DNA from: Rubrivivax sp.
GTDB taxonomy: Bacteria > Pseudomonadota > Gammaproteobacteria > Burkholderiales > Burkholderiaceae_C
DNA: 54,043 nucleotides
Direction of reading: 5' to 3'
Assembly (NCBI GenBank): GCA_026125665.1
Contig: JAHCKS010000030.1
Location: 1-54,043, forward strand
A program made the position numbers and the translations under genes. The first letter of the stretch is position 1, and every line of letters begins with the position of its first letter. The notes beneath the pieces were generated by a model. The model made no database searches, was not told the DNA's origin, and saw only the letters and a list, made by a program, of their open reading frames with translations. Shown here piece after piece: positions 1 through 9,016 of this stretch.

Positions 1-1
1 C

Positions 2-661
2 AAGCGGCGCGCCGCGGCCACGCCCGTGGCCGTCACGCCCGACTACTGGGACGACGCCTGCCGCCACCTGACGCGCCGCGACCGCGTGCTCAAGCGCCTG
101 ATCCCGAAGTTCGGCGAGGCGCGGCTGGCCAGCCGCGGCGACGCCTTCACGACGCTGGCGCGTTCGATCGTCGGCCAGCAGATCTCGGTGAAGGCGGCGC
201 AGGCGGTGTGGGACCGTTTCGCCGCCTGCGTGGGCGGCGTCTCGACGCACCTGGCGCCGCACAGGGTGCGCGCTCTGCCCGAGGCGGCGATGCGCGAGGC
301 CGGACTCTCGGCGCGCAAGTGCGAGTACCTGCTGGACCTGGCCGGCCACTTCGAGGAAGAGCGTGTGCACGTCGCCGACTGGGCGACGATGGACGACGAA
401 GCCATCATCGCCGAGCTGGTGGCCATCCGCGGCATCGGCCGCTGGACGGCCGAGATGTTCCTCATCTTCCACCTCATGCGCCCCGACGTGCTGCCGCTGG
501 ACGACCTCGGCCTGATCAAGGGGATCAGCCTCAACTACTTCAGCGGCGAGCCGGTGTCGCGCGCCGAGGCGCGCGAGGTGGGTGAGGCCTGGGCGCCGTT
601 CCGCTCGGTGGCCACTTGGTATATTTGGCGCAGCCTCGACCCCCTGCCCGTCGAATATTGA
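2..661 (+). CDS. DNA-3-methyladenine glycosylase II (AlkA-like), 5' partial
   Basis: Base-excision repair glycosylase of the HhH-GPD superfamily; it should remove alkylated purines such as 3-methyladenine in the cytoplasm. From a possible GTG at 26 the protein is 211 residues. Visible are the IVGQQIS segment (about 48-53), the helix-hairpin-helix stretch AIRGIGRWTAEMF (about 133-145) and the catalytic aspartate region LPLDDLGL (about 156-163). The frame stays open upstream to base 2 and reads lysine/arginine/alanine-rich residues. Related proteins usually carry a basic, low-complexity N-terminus, so the true start is probably outside the window and GTG 26 is only an internal candidate. The next gene downstream on the same strand is accA, after a 134-base spacer holding a hairpin-rich repeat. 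Family assignment is firm; exact substrate range is inferred. Confidence 0.9.
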   Translation, partial: KRRAAATPVAVTPDYWDDACRHLTRRDRVLKRLIPKFGEARLASRGDAFTTLARSIVGQQISVKAAQAVWDRFAACVGGVSTHLAPHRVRALPEAAMREAGLSARKCEYLLDLAGHFEEERVHVADWATMDDEAIIAELVAIRGIGRWTAEMFLIFHLMRPDVLPLDDLGLIKGISLNYFSGEPVSRAEAREVGEAWAPFRSVATWYIWRSLDPLPVEY

Positions 662-662
662 C

Positions 663-743
663 CCCCCCGAAGCGCCTGCGGCGCCTCCCCCCAGGGGGCG
701 CGGCCTGCGGCCCGGCGAAGCCGGATCCGCGGCGGCCACTTGG
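663..743. repeat. Intergenic GC-rich three-hairpin element (copy A)
   Basis: Spacer between the glycosylase and accA. It contains three consecutive short hairpins: GCGCC-TGC-GGCGC at 672-684, CCCCC-A-GGGGG at 688-698, and CCGGC-GAA-GCCGG at 712-724. The last hairpin and the bases after it (GCCGGATC) recur with one change at 18497-18512. Elements of this look are common between genes in Rubrivivax/Methylibium-like genomes as I recall; I cannot search for copies here. It could act as a transcription terminator or an mRNA-stabilising structure. Confidence 0.45.
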
Positions 744-794
744 CTGCGTTGCTGATCTTCGGGCGACATCGCGTTCTCCGCGAGGACCAACTCC

Positions 795-1766
795 TTGAGC
801 AAACGCCACTTCCTCGACTTCGAGCAGTCCATCGCCGAGCTCGAGTCCAAGATCGACGAGCTGCGCTACGTGCAGAACGAGTCGGCGGTGGACATCTCCG
901 AGGAGATCGAGCGCCTCTCGCAGAAGAGCCAGCAGCTCACCAAGGACATCTACTCGAGCCTGACGCCGTGGCAGGTGACGCAGATCGCACGCCACCCGCA
1001 GCGGCCCTACACGCTGGACTACGTCGGCCAGATCTTCACCGACTTCCACGAGCTGCACGGCGACCGCCACTTCGCCGACGACCTCAGCATCGTCGGCGGC
1101 GTGGCGCGCTTCAACGGCAGCGCCTGCGTCGTGCTCGGCCACCAGAAGGGGCGCGACACGAAGGAGCGCACGCTGCGCAACTTCGGCATGAGCCGCCCCG
1201 AGGGCTACCGCAAGGCGCTGCGCCTGATGCAGATGGCCGAGAAGTTCCGGCTGCCCGTCTTCACCTTCGTCGACACGCCCGGCGCGTATCCCGGCATCGG
1301 CGCCGAGGAGCGCGGCCAGAGCGAGGCGATCGGCCGCAACATCTTCGAGATGGCCAAGCTCGAGGTGCCGATCATCACGACGATCATCGGCGAGGGCGGC
1401 TCGGGCGGCGCGCTGGCCATCAGCGTCGCCGACCAGGTGCTGATGCTGCAGTTCGCCGTCTACTCGGTGATCTCGCCCGAAGGCTGCGCGTCGATCCTGT
1501 GGAAGACGGCCGAGCGCGCCAACGAAGCGGCCGAGGCGCTGGGCATCACCGCGCACCGCCTGAAGGCGCTGGGCGTCATCGACAAGATCGTCAACGAGCC
1601 GGTGGGCGGCGCGCACCGCGACATCCCGTGGATGGCGGCGCAGCTCAAGCGCGCGCTCGGCGATGCGCTGCGGCAGGTGGCCGACCTCAAGCCCAAGGAA
1701 CTGCTGCAGCGGCGCTACGACCGCCTGCGTGCCTACGGGCGCTTCGCGGACAGCACGGAGCGATAG
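795..1766 (+). CDS. accA: Acetyl-CoA carboxylase carboxyltransferase subunit alpha
   Basis: Alpha subunit of the acetyl-CoA carboxylase carboxyltransferase, which with AccD moves the carboxyl group from biotin to acetyl-CoA to give malonyl-CoA for fatty-acid synthesis. The protein is 323 residues, as usual for the family (about 320). It shows the N-terminal helical segment ([13 protein letters not shown]), HELHGDR (about 86-91), the [14 protein letters not shown] motif (about 162-175) and [11 protein letters not shown] (about 199-209), which forms the oxyanion-hole region. The start is TTG, chosen because translation [11 protein letters not shown] matches the normal N-terminus and a GCGAGG Shine-Dalgarno-like stretch lies about 8 bases upstream. 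tilS follows almost without a gap, an order common in Burkholderiales. Confidence 0.97.
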   Translation: MSKRHFLDFEQSIAELESKIDELRYVQNESAVDISEEIERLSQKSQQLTKDIYSSLTPWQVTQIARHPQRPYTLDYVGQIFTDFHELHGDRHFADDLSIVGGVARFNGSACVVLGHQKGRDTKERTLRNFGMSRPEGYRKALRLMQMAEKFRLPVFTFVDTPGAYPGIGAEERGQSEAIGRNIFEMAKLEVPIITTIIGEGGSGGALAISVADQVLMLQFAVYSVISPEGCASILWKTAERANEAAEALGITAHRLKALGVIDKIVNEPVGGAHRDIPWMAAQLKRALGDALRQVADLKPKELLQRRYDRLRAYGRFADSTER

Positions 1767-1768
1767 GA

Positions 1769-2716
1769 CTGAATGCCTCGCGTCGCGTCGCCGTCGCCGC
1801 CAGCGGCGGTGTGGACTCGACGGCGCTGCTTCATGTCACCACGCGCGCGGCGCGCGGCCTCGGCCTCGACGTCGCGGCGCTGCACGTTCATCACGGCCTG
1901 ATGCCGCAAGCCGATGCGTGGCTGGGCCACGTGCGGCGGCAGGCGGTGCGATTCGGTGCGCAGTTCGCCTGCGAGCGCCTGACCGGCGCCCCGGCGCGCG
2001 GCGACAGCGTCGAGGCCTGGGCGCGCCGCGAGCGCTATCGCGCGCTGGCGCGGCTGGCGCGCGCCGCCGGCTGTGACCTCGTGCTGCTGGCGCAGCACCG
2101 GCGCGACCAGGCCGAGACCTTTCTCGTGCAGGCCTTGCGCGGCGGTGGCGCGGCGGGCCTGGCGGCGATGCCCCGGCTCGTACGGCGCGATGGCATCACC
2201 TGGGCGCGGCCGTGGCTCGACCTGCCGCGCTCGGCCATCGAAGCCTACGTGCGCCGGCATCGCCTGCGGCATGTCGACGATGCGAGCAACACCGACCCGC
2301 GCTTTGCCCGTGGCCGCCTGAGGGCTCTGTGGCCAGCGCTGCACGCCGCTTTCGCCGACGCCGAGACGACCCTCGCACGGGCGGCCGAACGGGCGGCCGC
2401 CGATGCAGCGCTGATCGCGGAGGTGGCGGCGGCCGATCTGCACGCGCTCGGCGCCGAAGGAAGCCCGATGCCAGTGAAACCGTGGCTGGCGTTGACGGAG
2501 GCGCGCCGGGCCGCCGTGCTGCGGCTGTGGCTCGGCACGGTGCTGCCGCAGCCGGTGCCGGAGACGCTCGTGCGTCGCCTGATGCACGAGTTGCCCGGGC
2601 GCGCGCATGCTCGCTGGCCCGCCGGCGCCGACGACCTCGAGTTGCGCCGCGGCCAGCTCGTGCGCGTGCCCGCCACACCCCGGCGCGTTTCAGGTTCGAG
2701 TGGGTCGGACGCCTAG
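1769..2716 (+). CDS. tilS: tRNA(Ile)-lysidine synthase
   Basis: Ligates lysine to C34 of tRNA-Ile(CAU) using ATP, which lets the tRNA read AUA. The PP-loop SGGVDSTALL lies at about residues 13-22, followed by VAALHVHHGL and the LAQHRRDQAETFLVQALRG region typical of the family; a substrate-binding middle region follows. At about 315 residues it is the short form lacking the C-terminal domain of E. coli TilS (432 residues). No ATG, GTG or TTG lies in frame between position 1628 (a GTG deep inside accA) and the PP-loop. I place the start at CTG 1769, two bases after the accA stop, with GGAG eight bases upstream. The alternative is a 47-codon extension starting at GTG 1628 inside accA. Function is secure; the start is not. 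Confidence 0.9.
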   Translation: MNASRRVAVAASGGVDSTALLHVTTRAARGLGLDVAALHVHHGLMPQADAWLGHVRRQAVRFGAQFACERLTGAPARGDSVEAWARRERYRALARLARAAGCDLVLLAQHRRDQAETFLVQALRGGGAAGLAAMPRLVRRDGITWARPWLDLPRSAIEAYVRRHRLRHVDDASNTDPRFARGRLRALWPALHAAFADAETTLARAAERAAADAALIAEVAAADLHALGAEGSPMPVKPWLALTEARRAAVLRLWLGTVLPQPVPETLVRRLMHELPGRAHARWPAGADDLELRRGQLVRVPATPRRVSGSSGSDA

Positions 2717-2719
2717 AAT
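2714..2719 (+). promoter_or_regulatory. Candidate -10 element (TAGAAT) for lysC
   Basis: TAGAAT overlaps the tilS stop codon and lies 60 bases before the lysC ATG. The ten-base context CTAGAATCGC is shared exactly with the candidate promoter of the tRNA-Ser gene at 4103-4112. No convincing -35 hexamer is visible at the right distance. Confidence 0.4.
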
Positions 2720-2779
2720 CGCCGGTTTGCGCGCCGCTCAGCGGGGCGCTGCATCCGCCCCGGTCCCGATCTCCTCGCC

Positions 2780-4051
2780 ATGGCCCTCATCGTTCACAAG
2801 TACGGCGGCACCTCGATGGGTTCCACCGAGCGCATCCGCAGCGTCGCGCAGCGCGTGGCGAAGTGGGTGCGCAACGGGCACCAGATGGTGGTGGTGCCCT
2901 CGGCAATGAGCGGCGAGACGAACCGCCTGCTCGGCCTGGCGAAGGAGCTGATGCCGGAAGCCACGACACGCGAGGCGATGCGCGAGCTCGACGCCATCGC
3001 CGCCACCGGCGAGCAGGTCTCGGTGGGCCTGCTCGCGCTGGCGCTGCAGGCCCAGGGCGTGCCGGCGGTGAGCTACGGCGGCTGGCAGGTGCCGATCGAA
3101 ACCGACTCGGCGTTCACGAAGGCGCGCATCGCCCGCATCGACGACAAGCGCGTGCGCGCGGACCTCGACAGCGGCCGCGTCGTCATCATCACCGGCTTCC
3201 AGGGCATCGACCCGGAGGGCCACGTCACGACGCTCGGCCGCGGCGGCAGCGACACCTCGGCGGTGGCGGTGGCGGCGGCGCTGAAGGCGGCCGAGTGCCT
3301 GATCTACACCGACGTCGACGGCGTCTACACCACCGACCCGCGCATCGTGCCCGAGGCACGTCGGCTCAAGACCATCAGCTTCGAGGAGATGCTCGAGATG
3401 GCGAGCCTCGGCAGCAAGGTGCTGCAGATCCGCTCGGTGGAGTTCGCCGGCAAGTACCGCGTGCCCACGCGCGTGCTGTCGAGCTTCACGCCGCCGGACA
3501 TCCCGATCGACGAAGAGGCCGCATCGGGCACCCTCATCACCTTCGAGGAAGACGAGAAGATGGAACAAGCCGTCGTGGCCGGCATCGCGTTCAACCGCGA
3601 CGAGGCGAAGATCAGCGTCATCGGCGTGCCCGACCGGCCCGGCATCGCCTACGCGCTGCTGGGGCCCGTCGCCGAGGCCAACGTCGACGTCGACGTCATC
3701 ATCCAGAACGTCAGCCACGACGGCCGCACCGACTTCAGCTTCACCGTGCACCGCAACGACTACGCACGCACCATGGAGCTGCTGAAGACGAAGGTGCTGG
3801 CCGCCGTCGGCGCGGCCGACATCGTCGGCGACGCCAAGATCTGCAAGGTCAGCATCGTCGGCATCGGCATGAAGAGCCACGCCGGCATCGCGGCGAAGAT
3901 GTTCCAGACGCTGTCGGCCGAGGGCATCAACATCCAGATGATCACGACGAGCGAGATCAAGACCAGCGTCGTCATCGACGAGAAGTACATGGAGCTCGCC
4001 GTGCGCGCGCTGCACAAGGCCTTCGGCCTCGAGGAAGCCAAGGCCGCCTGA
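2780..4051 (+). CDS. lysC: Aspartate kinase, monofunctional
   Basis: Phosphorylates aspartate to 4-phosphoaspartate, the first step to lysine, threonine, methionine and diaminopimelate. The 423-residue product has the N-terminal KYGGTSMGS motif (about 7-15), the catalytic amino-acid kinase core including GRGGSDTSAVAVAAAL (about 153-168) and IYTDVDGVYTTDPR, then two C-terminal ACT domains (about 265-420) expected to bind lysine and threonine for feedback control. Length and layout match the beta-proteobacterial single-domain enzyme, which is not fused to homoserine dehydrogenase. The ATG follows a TCTCCTCGCC stretch with no strong Shine-Dalgarno. A -10-like TAGAAT 60 bases upstream suggests its own promoter, separate from tilS. 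Confidence 0.97.
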   Translation: MALIVHKYGGTSMGSTERIRSVAQRVAKWVRNGHQMVVVPSAMSGETNRLLGLAKELMPEATTREAMRELDAIAATGEQVSVGLLALALQAQGVPAVSYGGWQVPIETDSAFTKARIARIDDKRVRADLDSGRVVIITGFQGIDPEGHVTTLGRGGSDTSAVAVAAALKAAECLIYTDVDGVYTTDPRIVPEARRLKTISFEEMLEMASLGSKVLQIRSVEFAGKYRVPTRVLSSFTPPDIPIDEEAASGTLITFEEDEKMEQAVVAGIAFNRDEAKISVIGVPDRPGIAYALLGPVAEANVDVDVIIQNVSHDGRTDFSFTVHRNDYARTMELLKTKVLAAVGAADIVGDAKICKVSIVGIGMKSHAGIAAKMFQTLSAEGINIQMITTSEIKTSVVIDEKYMELAVRALHKAFGLEEAKAA

Positions 4052-4103
4052 CGCGGCGCGGTGCCGGCGCCGCCGCCGCCCGCGCGCAACCCCGGTCCGG
4101 GGC

Positions 4104-4109
4104 TAGAAT
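4104..4109 (+). promoter_or_regulatory. Candidate -10 element (TAGAAT) for tRNA-Ser
   Basis: TAGAAT ends 14 bases before the first base of tRNA-Ser, which would put the transcription start about 7 bases before the mature tRNA. The surrounding CTAGAATCGC is identical to the lysC candidate. No clear -35 is visible. Confidence 0.45.
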
Positions 4110-4123
4110 CGCGCCACTTCGCC

Positions 4124-4214
4124 GGAGACGTGACCGAGTGGCCGAAGGTGCTCCCCTGCTAAGGGAGTATGTGCCAAAAGCGCATCGAGGGTTCGAATCC
4201 CTCCGTCTCCGCCA
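4124..4214 (+). tRNA. tRNA-Ser(GCU)
   Basis: A 91-base class II tRNA. The acceptor stem GGAGACG pairs with CGTCTCC, followed by discriminator G and an encoded CCA at 4212-4214. The anticodon stem CTCCC/GGGAG encloses loop CTGCTAA, giving anticodon GCT (reads AGC/AGU serine codons). A long variable arm and the GGTTCGAATCC T-arm are present. The long variable arm is diagnostic for serine or leucine tRNAs, and the anticodon decides serine. Confidence 0.97.
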
Positions 4215-4566
4215 ACCCCGCCAGAGCCCTTCGTCGGCTGTCCTGCGCCGGGTGAACCGGCCCTGCGGCAGCCAAGATCCTGCGGGTCCCGCTGCCACCG
4301 AGCCCCGACACGGGTCCTGACCTGCGATCGGCCGCGCGCGCTGGTGGCGTTGCCATCCGCTGCGGCACCGGCTCGATGTCACCTGTAATCAGCGTGCTCG
4401 CGCGCTGGCCCCTACACTGCCGCGCCGAAAAGAACGCGTGCGCACGGCGGGCATCTCGTCGAGAACGGGGCTGCCCGATCGTCGTGCATCGGAGGAGCGC
4501 CCGAGGCTGCGTGCGCGTGCCCCGGTGCGGGTGCTGCTCCGCCCCCGCAGCCCACCCCTATCGAAC
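4215..4566. other. Intergenic region between tRNA-Ser and the RND efflux operon
   Basis: 352 bases without a supported gene. Short open frames here have the arginine/cysteine-rich look of chance ORFs. A TACACT hexamer at 4413-4418 could be a -10 for the efflux operon, but no -35 is visible. No operator palindrome and no divergent regulator gene adjoin the efflux operon, unlike many RND operons. Confidence 0.5.
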
Positions 4567-5859
4567 ATGATTGCATCGACCGACTTCCCCTTCCGTCGTT
4601 GGACTGTCTCTGCCCGCCGGCCGCTGCCGGCCGGCATCGGCCCGGTGTCGGCGCTGCTGCTGAGTGCCGGCGTGCTCGTCGGCTGCGGCGGCGGCCAGCA
4701 GGCCGGCGGTCCGGGGCATGGCGGTCCCGGTGGCGCGATGCCGCCGATGCCGGTGGCCGTGCGCGTGGTGCAGCAGCAGACGGTGCCCGTGCTCGTGGAG
4801 GCGGTCGGCCAGGCCGAAGGCGCGAAGGAGGTCGAGGTGCGCGCGCGCGTGGGCGGCGTGCTGCAGCGCTGGCACTACCGTGAAGGCGAGCCCATCCGGG
4901 CCGGGGCGCCGATGTTCACGATCGAGCGTGCACCGTTCGAGATCGCCGTCGCGCAGGCGCGCGCCGCCGTGGCGCAGGAAGAAGCGCGAGTCGCACAGGC
5001 AAGGCGCGAGTCCGCGCGCCTGAAGCCGCTGGCCGACATGCAGGCGGTGTCGCGCCGCGAGGCCGACGACGCCGCGAGCCAGCTCGCGCTGGCCGAGGCG
5101 GCGCTCGCCGCGCAGCAGGCGCGGCTGCGCGAAGCCGAGCTCAACCTCGGCTACACGGCGGTGGCCGCGCCGATCAGCGGCATCGCCACGCGCGCCGAGA
5201 AGAGCGAAGGCAGCCTCGTCAGCGTGGGCGACGGGCTGCTCGCGCGCATCGTGCAGACCGACCCGATCTGGGTGCGCTTCTCGCTCAGCGTGGCCGAGTA
5301 CGCACCGCTGAAGGAGCAGCGTGGCGCGCCGGTGCGCCTGCTCGGCGCCGACGGCAAGCCGCTCGGCACGGCGGGCAGGCTGAACTACGCCGCGCCGGCG
5401 GTGGATGCGCGCCTGGGCACGGTGAGCCTGCGCGCCGAGTTCGCCAACCCGGGCCTCGCCGTGCTGCCGGGGCAGTTCGTGCGCACGCAGGTGCAGTCCG
5501 GCACCGAACGCGCGTGGCTCGTTCCGCAGGCGGCGGTGCAGGCCGGCGACCAGGGCAAGTTCGTCTGGGTCATCCGCGAAGGCAAGGCGGCGCCGACGCC
5601 CATCGAGGTGGGCGGCTGGGTCGGCGACGACTGGGCGGTGCGCAAGGGCCTGCAGGACGGCGACGCAGTGATCCTGGACAACCTGATCAAGATGCGGCCG
5701 GGGGCGCCGGTGCAGTCCGGGCCCGCCGGCGCGGGGCAGGGCGGCGCGCCGGGGGCGCCGGGCGCGCCCGGCGGATCGGCCGCGCCGAGCGCCGGCGCCT
5801 CCGCGCCGGGTGCCGTGGCGTCGTCGGCTGCGCGCCCCGCGGCAGCGGCGTCGCGCTGA
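4567..5859 (+). CDS. RND efflux membrane fusion (periplasmic adaptor) lipoprotein
   Basis: Adaptor of a tripartite multidrug efflux pump, linking the inner-membrane RND protein to the outer-membrane channel. From ATG 4567 the protein is 430 residues. An N-terminal signal ends in a lipobox LVGC with the lipidated cysteine at about residue 40. The lipoyl/barrel-sandwich segment (EVRARVGGVLQRWHYREGEPIRAG), an alpha-hairpin rich in Ala/Glu/Gln (about 130-190), and the beta-barrel domain follow. The C-terminal tail of about 50 residues is an Ala/Gly/Pro-rich linker. Upstream in-frame sequence is open to 4438 but reads as basic chance sequence, so I prefer 4567, where the signal peptide begins. The pump gene starts 16 bases after the stop. 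Homologous to MexA/AcrA; substrates cannot be deduced. Confidence 0.93.
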   Translation: MIASTDFPFRRWTVSARRPLPAGIGPVSALLLSAGVLVGCGGGQQAGGPGHGGPGGAMPPMPVAVRVVQQQTVPVLVEAVGQAEGAKEVEVRARVGGVLQRWHYREGEPIRAGAPMFTIERAPFEIAVAQARAAVAQEEARVAQARRESARLKPLADMQAVSRREADDAASQLALAEAALAAQQARLREAELNLGYTAVAAPISGIATRAEKSEGSLVSVGDGLLARIVQTDPIWVRFSLSVAEYAPLKEQRGAPVRLLGADGKPLGTAGRLNYAAPAVDARLGTVSLRAEFANPGLAVLPGQFVRTQVQSGTERAWLVPQAAVQAGDQGKFVWVIREGKAAPTPIEVGGWVGDDWAVRKGLQDGDAVILDNLIKMRPGAPVQSGPAGAGQGGAPGAPGAPGGSAAPSAGASAPGAVASSAARPAAAASR

Positions 5860-5875
5860 GAGAGGCGGCACCCGC

Positions 5876-8800
5876 ATGACTTCCCGCTTCTTCATCGAGC
5901 GGCCGGTGTTCGCGGCCGTGATGTCGATCGTCATCGTGCTTGCCGGCCTCGTGGCGCTGCGCATCCTGCCGATCGCGCAGTACCCGGAGATCGCGCCGCC
6001 GACAGTGACGATCACCGCCACCTACCCCGGCGCCTCGGCCGACACGCTGGCCAAGACGGTCGCCGCGCCGATCGAGGAGCAGCTGTCGGGCGTCGAGAAC
6101 CTGCTGTACTTCCAGAGCAGCAGCAGCTCCAACGGCCAGACGACGATCACCGCCACGTTCGAGGTCGGCACCGACATCGACAAGGCCACCTTCAACATCA
6201 ACAACCGCGTGCAACTGGCCACGCCGCGGCTGCCCGACGAGGTGCGGCGCAACGGCGTCGTCGTCGCCAAGCGCTCGCTGAACTTCCTGCTCGTCGTCGC
6301 GCTGAACTCGCCCAAGGGCACCTACGACTCGCTGTACCTGAGCAACTACGCGACGCAGAACGTGCTCGACGAGCTCAAGCGAGTGCCCGGCGCCGGCGAC
6401 GTCATCGTCTTCGGTGCGCGCGACTACTCGATGCGCCTGTGGCTGCAGCCGGACAAGATGGCGCGCCTGGGCGTGACGACCGGCGACATCGCCGCCGCGG
6501 TGAACGCGCAGAACGCGCAGTTCGCCGCCGGCAAGATCGGCGCCGACCCGGCGCCCAAGGGGCAGCAGCTGGTCTACACCGTCACCGCGCGCGGCCGGCT
6601 GGTGGAACCCGAGGAGTTCGGCGACATCATCATCCGTTCGGGCGCTTCCGGCAGCGGCAACGGCGGCGGCACGCTGCGGCTGAAGGACGTGGCGCGCATC
6701 GAGCTCGGAGCGCAGAGCTACGACGCGACCAACAGCGTCAATGGCCAGCCGGCCATCGCGCTGGCGGTGTTCCTGGCCTCCGGCGCCAACGCGCTGGACG
6801 CGGGCGCGGCGGTGAAGCAGCGAATCGCCGAGCTGAAGAAGGAGCGTTTCCCCGCCGACATCGACTACCTGATCCCCTACGACACGACACGCTTCGTGTC
6901 GGCGTCGATCAGCGAGGTCGTCGCCACCGTCGTCGAGGCGGCGATCATCGTGCTGCTGGTCGTGTTCGTCTTCCTGCAGACCTGGCGCGCGACGCTGATC
7001 CCGATGCTCGCCGTGCCGGTGAGCCTGATCGGCACGTTCGCGGGCCTCTGGCTCGCCGGCTTCTCGATCAACACGCTGACGCTGTTCGCGATGGTGCTGG
7101 CGATCGGCATCGTCGTCGACGACGCCATCGTCGTGCTGGAGAACGTCGAGCGGCTGATCCGCGAGGAGAAGATGGCGCCGCTGCCCGCAGCCATCGAGGC
7201 GATGCGCGAGGTGTCCGGCGCGGTGATCGGCATCGTGCTCGTGCTGTGCGCGGTGTTCATCCCTGTGGCTTTCCTCGGCGGCATCGCCGGCACGCTGTAC
7301 CGTCAGTTTGCGGTGACGGTGACGATCGCCGTCGTCATCTCCGGCGTCGTGGCGCTGACGCTGACGCCGGCGCTTTGCGCGCTGCTGCTCAAGCCCGAGC
7401 ACGGCGGCTGGAGCGAGAAGCTGTTCGCCCCGTTCAACCGCTTCTTCGGCTGGCTGACGCGGCGCTTCGTGCACGGCGTGGACCTCGTGCTGCACCACCG
7501 CATCGTCTCGCTGCTGGCCTTCGCGCTGCTGATCGCCGGCGCCGGGTGGCTCTTCACGCGCGTGCCCGGCAGCTTCGTGCCGCAGGAGGACCAAGGCTAC
7601 ATCATCGCCGTGGCCGCGCTGCCCGACGGCGCCACGCTCGAGCGCACCGAGCGCAGCACCGAGCAGATGCGGCTGATGATGAAGGACAACCCCGCGGTGG
7701 AGAACTTCTTCATCGTCAACGGCTTCGACCTCATCGGCGGCGGCACGAAGCCGAACTCCGCGACGATGTTCCTGCCGATGAAGCCGTGGGAGGACCGGCA
7801 GCAGACGGCCCAGCAGCTGGCCGGCGAGTTCAGCGGCAAGGGCTTCGCGCTGGCCGACGGCATCGCCTTCGGCTTCGCCCCGCCGGCCATCCTCGGCCTG
7901 GGGCAGGCCGGCGGCTTCGAGCTCTACGTGCAGGGGCGGCTGAACAGCGACACCGCCGCGCTGGCGCAGGTGACGAACGACTTCATGAACGCGCTGCGGG
8001 CGCGCCCGGAGCTCGAGGGCCTGACGACGTTCTTCCGGCCCACCGTGCCGCAGCTGCGCGTGGAGGTCGACCGCGAGAAGGCGCTGGCGCTCGGCGTGAG
8101 CACGGCCGACGTGTTCGCCGCGCTGCAGGCGCAGATGGGGTCGCTGTACGTCAACGACTTCAACAAGCAGGGCCGCACCTACCGCGTGACGATGCAGGCC
8201 GACGCGGCGTACCGCAGCCGGCCCGACGACCTCGGCGCCATCCACGTGCGCAGCGCCACCACCGGGCAGATGGTGCCGCTGAAGGCGATGATCCGCGTCA
8301 ACACGCTCATCGGGCCCGAGCAGATCGAGCGCTACAACGGCTACGTCGCGGCCAAGGTGATCGGCAGCACGAAGGCCGGCTTCAGCTCCGGCGAGGGCAT
8401 CGCCGCCGTCGAGGCGGTGGCGCGCGACGTGCTGCCGCCCGGCTACAGCTTCGAGTGGACGGCGCAGGCCTACCAGGAGAAGCGCACCGGCAGCGCCTCG
8501 GTGTTCGCGTTCGGCTTCGCGCTCATCATGGTCTACCTCATCCTCTCGGCGCTCTACGAACGCTGGGGCGTGCCGCTGGCGGTGGTGCTGGCGGTGCCGT
8601 TCGCCGTCACCGGCGCGCTGCTGGCGGTGTTCCTGCGCGAGATGAGCAACGACATCTACTTCCAGATCGGGCTCGTCGTGCTCATCGGCTTGGCGGCGAA
8701 GAACGCGATCCTGATCGCCGAGTTCGCGATGCAGGGCATGGAGGCGGGCAAGAGCGCGATGCAGGCGGCGCAGGAGGCGGCGCGGCTTCGCTTCCGGCCG

Positions 8801-9016
8801 ATCCTGATGACCTCGCTGGCGTTCGTCATGGGCGTCGTGCCGCTCGTGCTGGCCACCGGCGCCGGCGCGGCGGCGCGGCAGTCGATGGGCACCGGCGTCT
8901 TCGGCGGCATGATCGTCGCCACTTTCGTCGCGCCCCTCTTCGTGCCGCTGTTCTTCAGCCTGCTGGCCAGGAAGCCGCGGCCGCAGCACAGCCACCCGGT
9001 GGGAGGCGAGGAATGA
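5876..9016 (+). CDS. RND multidrug efflux pump, HAE1 family inner-membrane transporter
   Basis: Proton-driven drug exporter of the AcrB/MexB type, 1046 residues, matching the family length. The N-terminus SRFFIERPVFAAVMSIVIVLAG is the first membrane helix. Proton-relay aspartates are visible in AIGIVVDDAIVVLENV (TM4, about residues 400-415), and a second block of helices is near 870-1030, including LVVLIGLAAKNAILIAEFA. Two large periplasmic loops carry the pore domains. The start ATG 5876 follows an AGAGAGGCGG Shine-Dalgarno region. It lies 16 bases after the adaptor and overlaps the outer-membrane factor by ATGA, so the three genes should be one translationally coupled operon. Confidence 0.96.
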   Translation: MTSRFFIERPVFAAVMSIVIVLAGLVALRILPIAQYPEIAPPTVTITATYPGASADTLAKTVAAPIEEQLSGVENLLYFQSSSSSNGQTTITATFEVGTDIDKATFNINNRVQLATPRLPDEVRRNGVVVAKRSLNFLLVVALNSPKGTYDSLYLSNYATQNVLDELKRVPGAGDVIVFGARDYSMRLWLQPDKMARLGVTTGDIAAAVNAQNAQFAAGKIGADPAPKGQQLVYTVTARGRLVEPEEFGDIIIRSGASGSGNGGGTLRLKDVARIELGAQSYDATNSVNGQPAIALAVFLASGANALDAGAAVKQRIAELKKERFPADIDYLIPYDTTRFVSASISEVVATVVEAAIIVLLVVFVFLQTWRATLIPMLAVPVSLIGTFAGLWLAGFSINTLTLFAMVLAIGIVVDDAIVVLENVERLIREEKMAPLPAAIEAMREVSGAVIGIVLVLCAVFIPVAFLGGIAGTLYRQFAVTVTIAVVISGVVALTLTPALCALLLKPEHGGWSEKLFAPFNRFFGWLTRRFVHGVDLVLHHRIVSLLAFALLIAGAGWLFTRVPGSFVPQEDQGYIIAVAALPDGATLERTERSTEQMRLMMKDNPAVENFFIVNGFDLIGGGTKPNSATMFLPMKPWEDRQQTAQQLAGEFSGKGFALADGIAFGFAPPAILGLGQAGGFELYVQGRLNSDTAALAQVTNDFMNALRARPELEGLTTFFRPTVPQLRVEVDREKALALGVSTADVFAALQAQMGSLYVNDFNKQGRTYRVTMQADAAYRSRPDDLGAIHVRSATTGQMVPLKAMIRVNTLIGPEQIERYNGYVAAKVIGSTKAGFSSGEGIAAVEAVARDVLPPGYSFEWTAQAYQEKRTGSASVFAFGFALIMVYLILSALYERWGVPLAVVLAVPFAVTGALLAVFLREMSNDIYFQIGLVVLIGLAAKNAILIAEFAMQGMEAGKSAMQAAQEAARLRFRPILMTSLAFVMGVVPLVLATGAGAAARQSMGTGVFGGMIVATFVAPLFVPLFFSLLARKPRPQHSHPVGGEE

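Noticed and set aside
4376-4570. 64-codon frame between tRNA-Ser and the efflux operon
   Set aside because: Arg/Cys-rich translation without motifs, no Shine-Dalgarno, overlaps the adaptor start.
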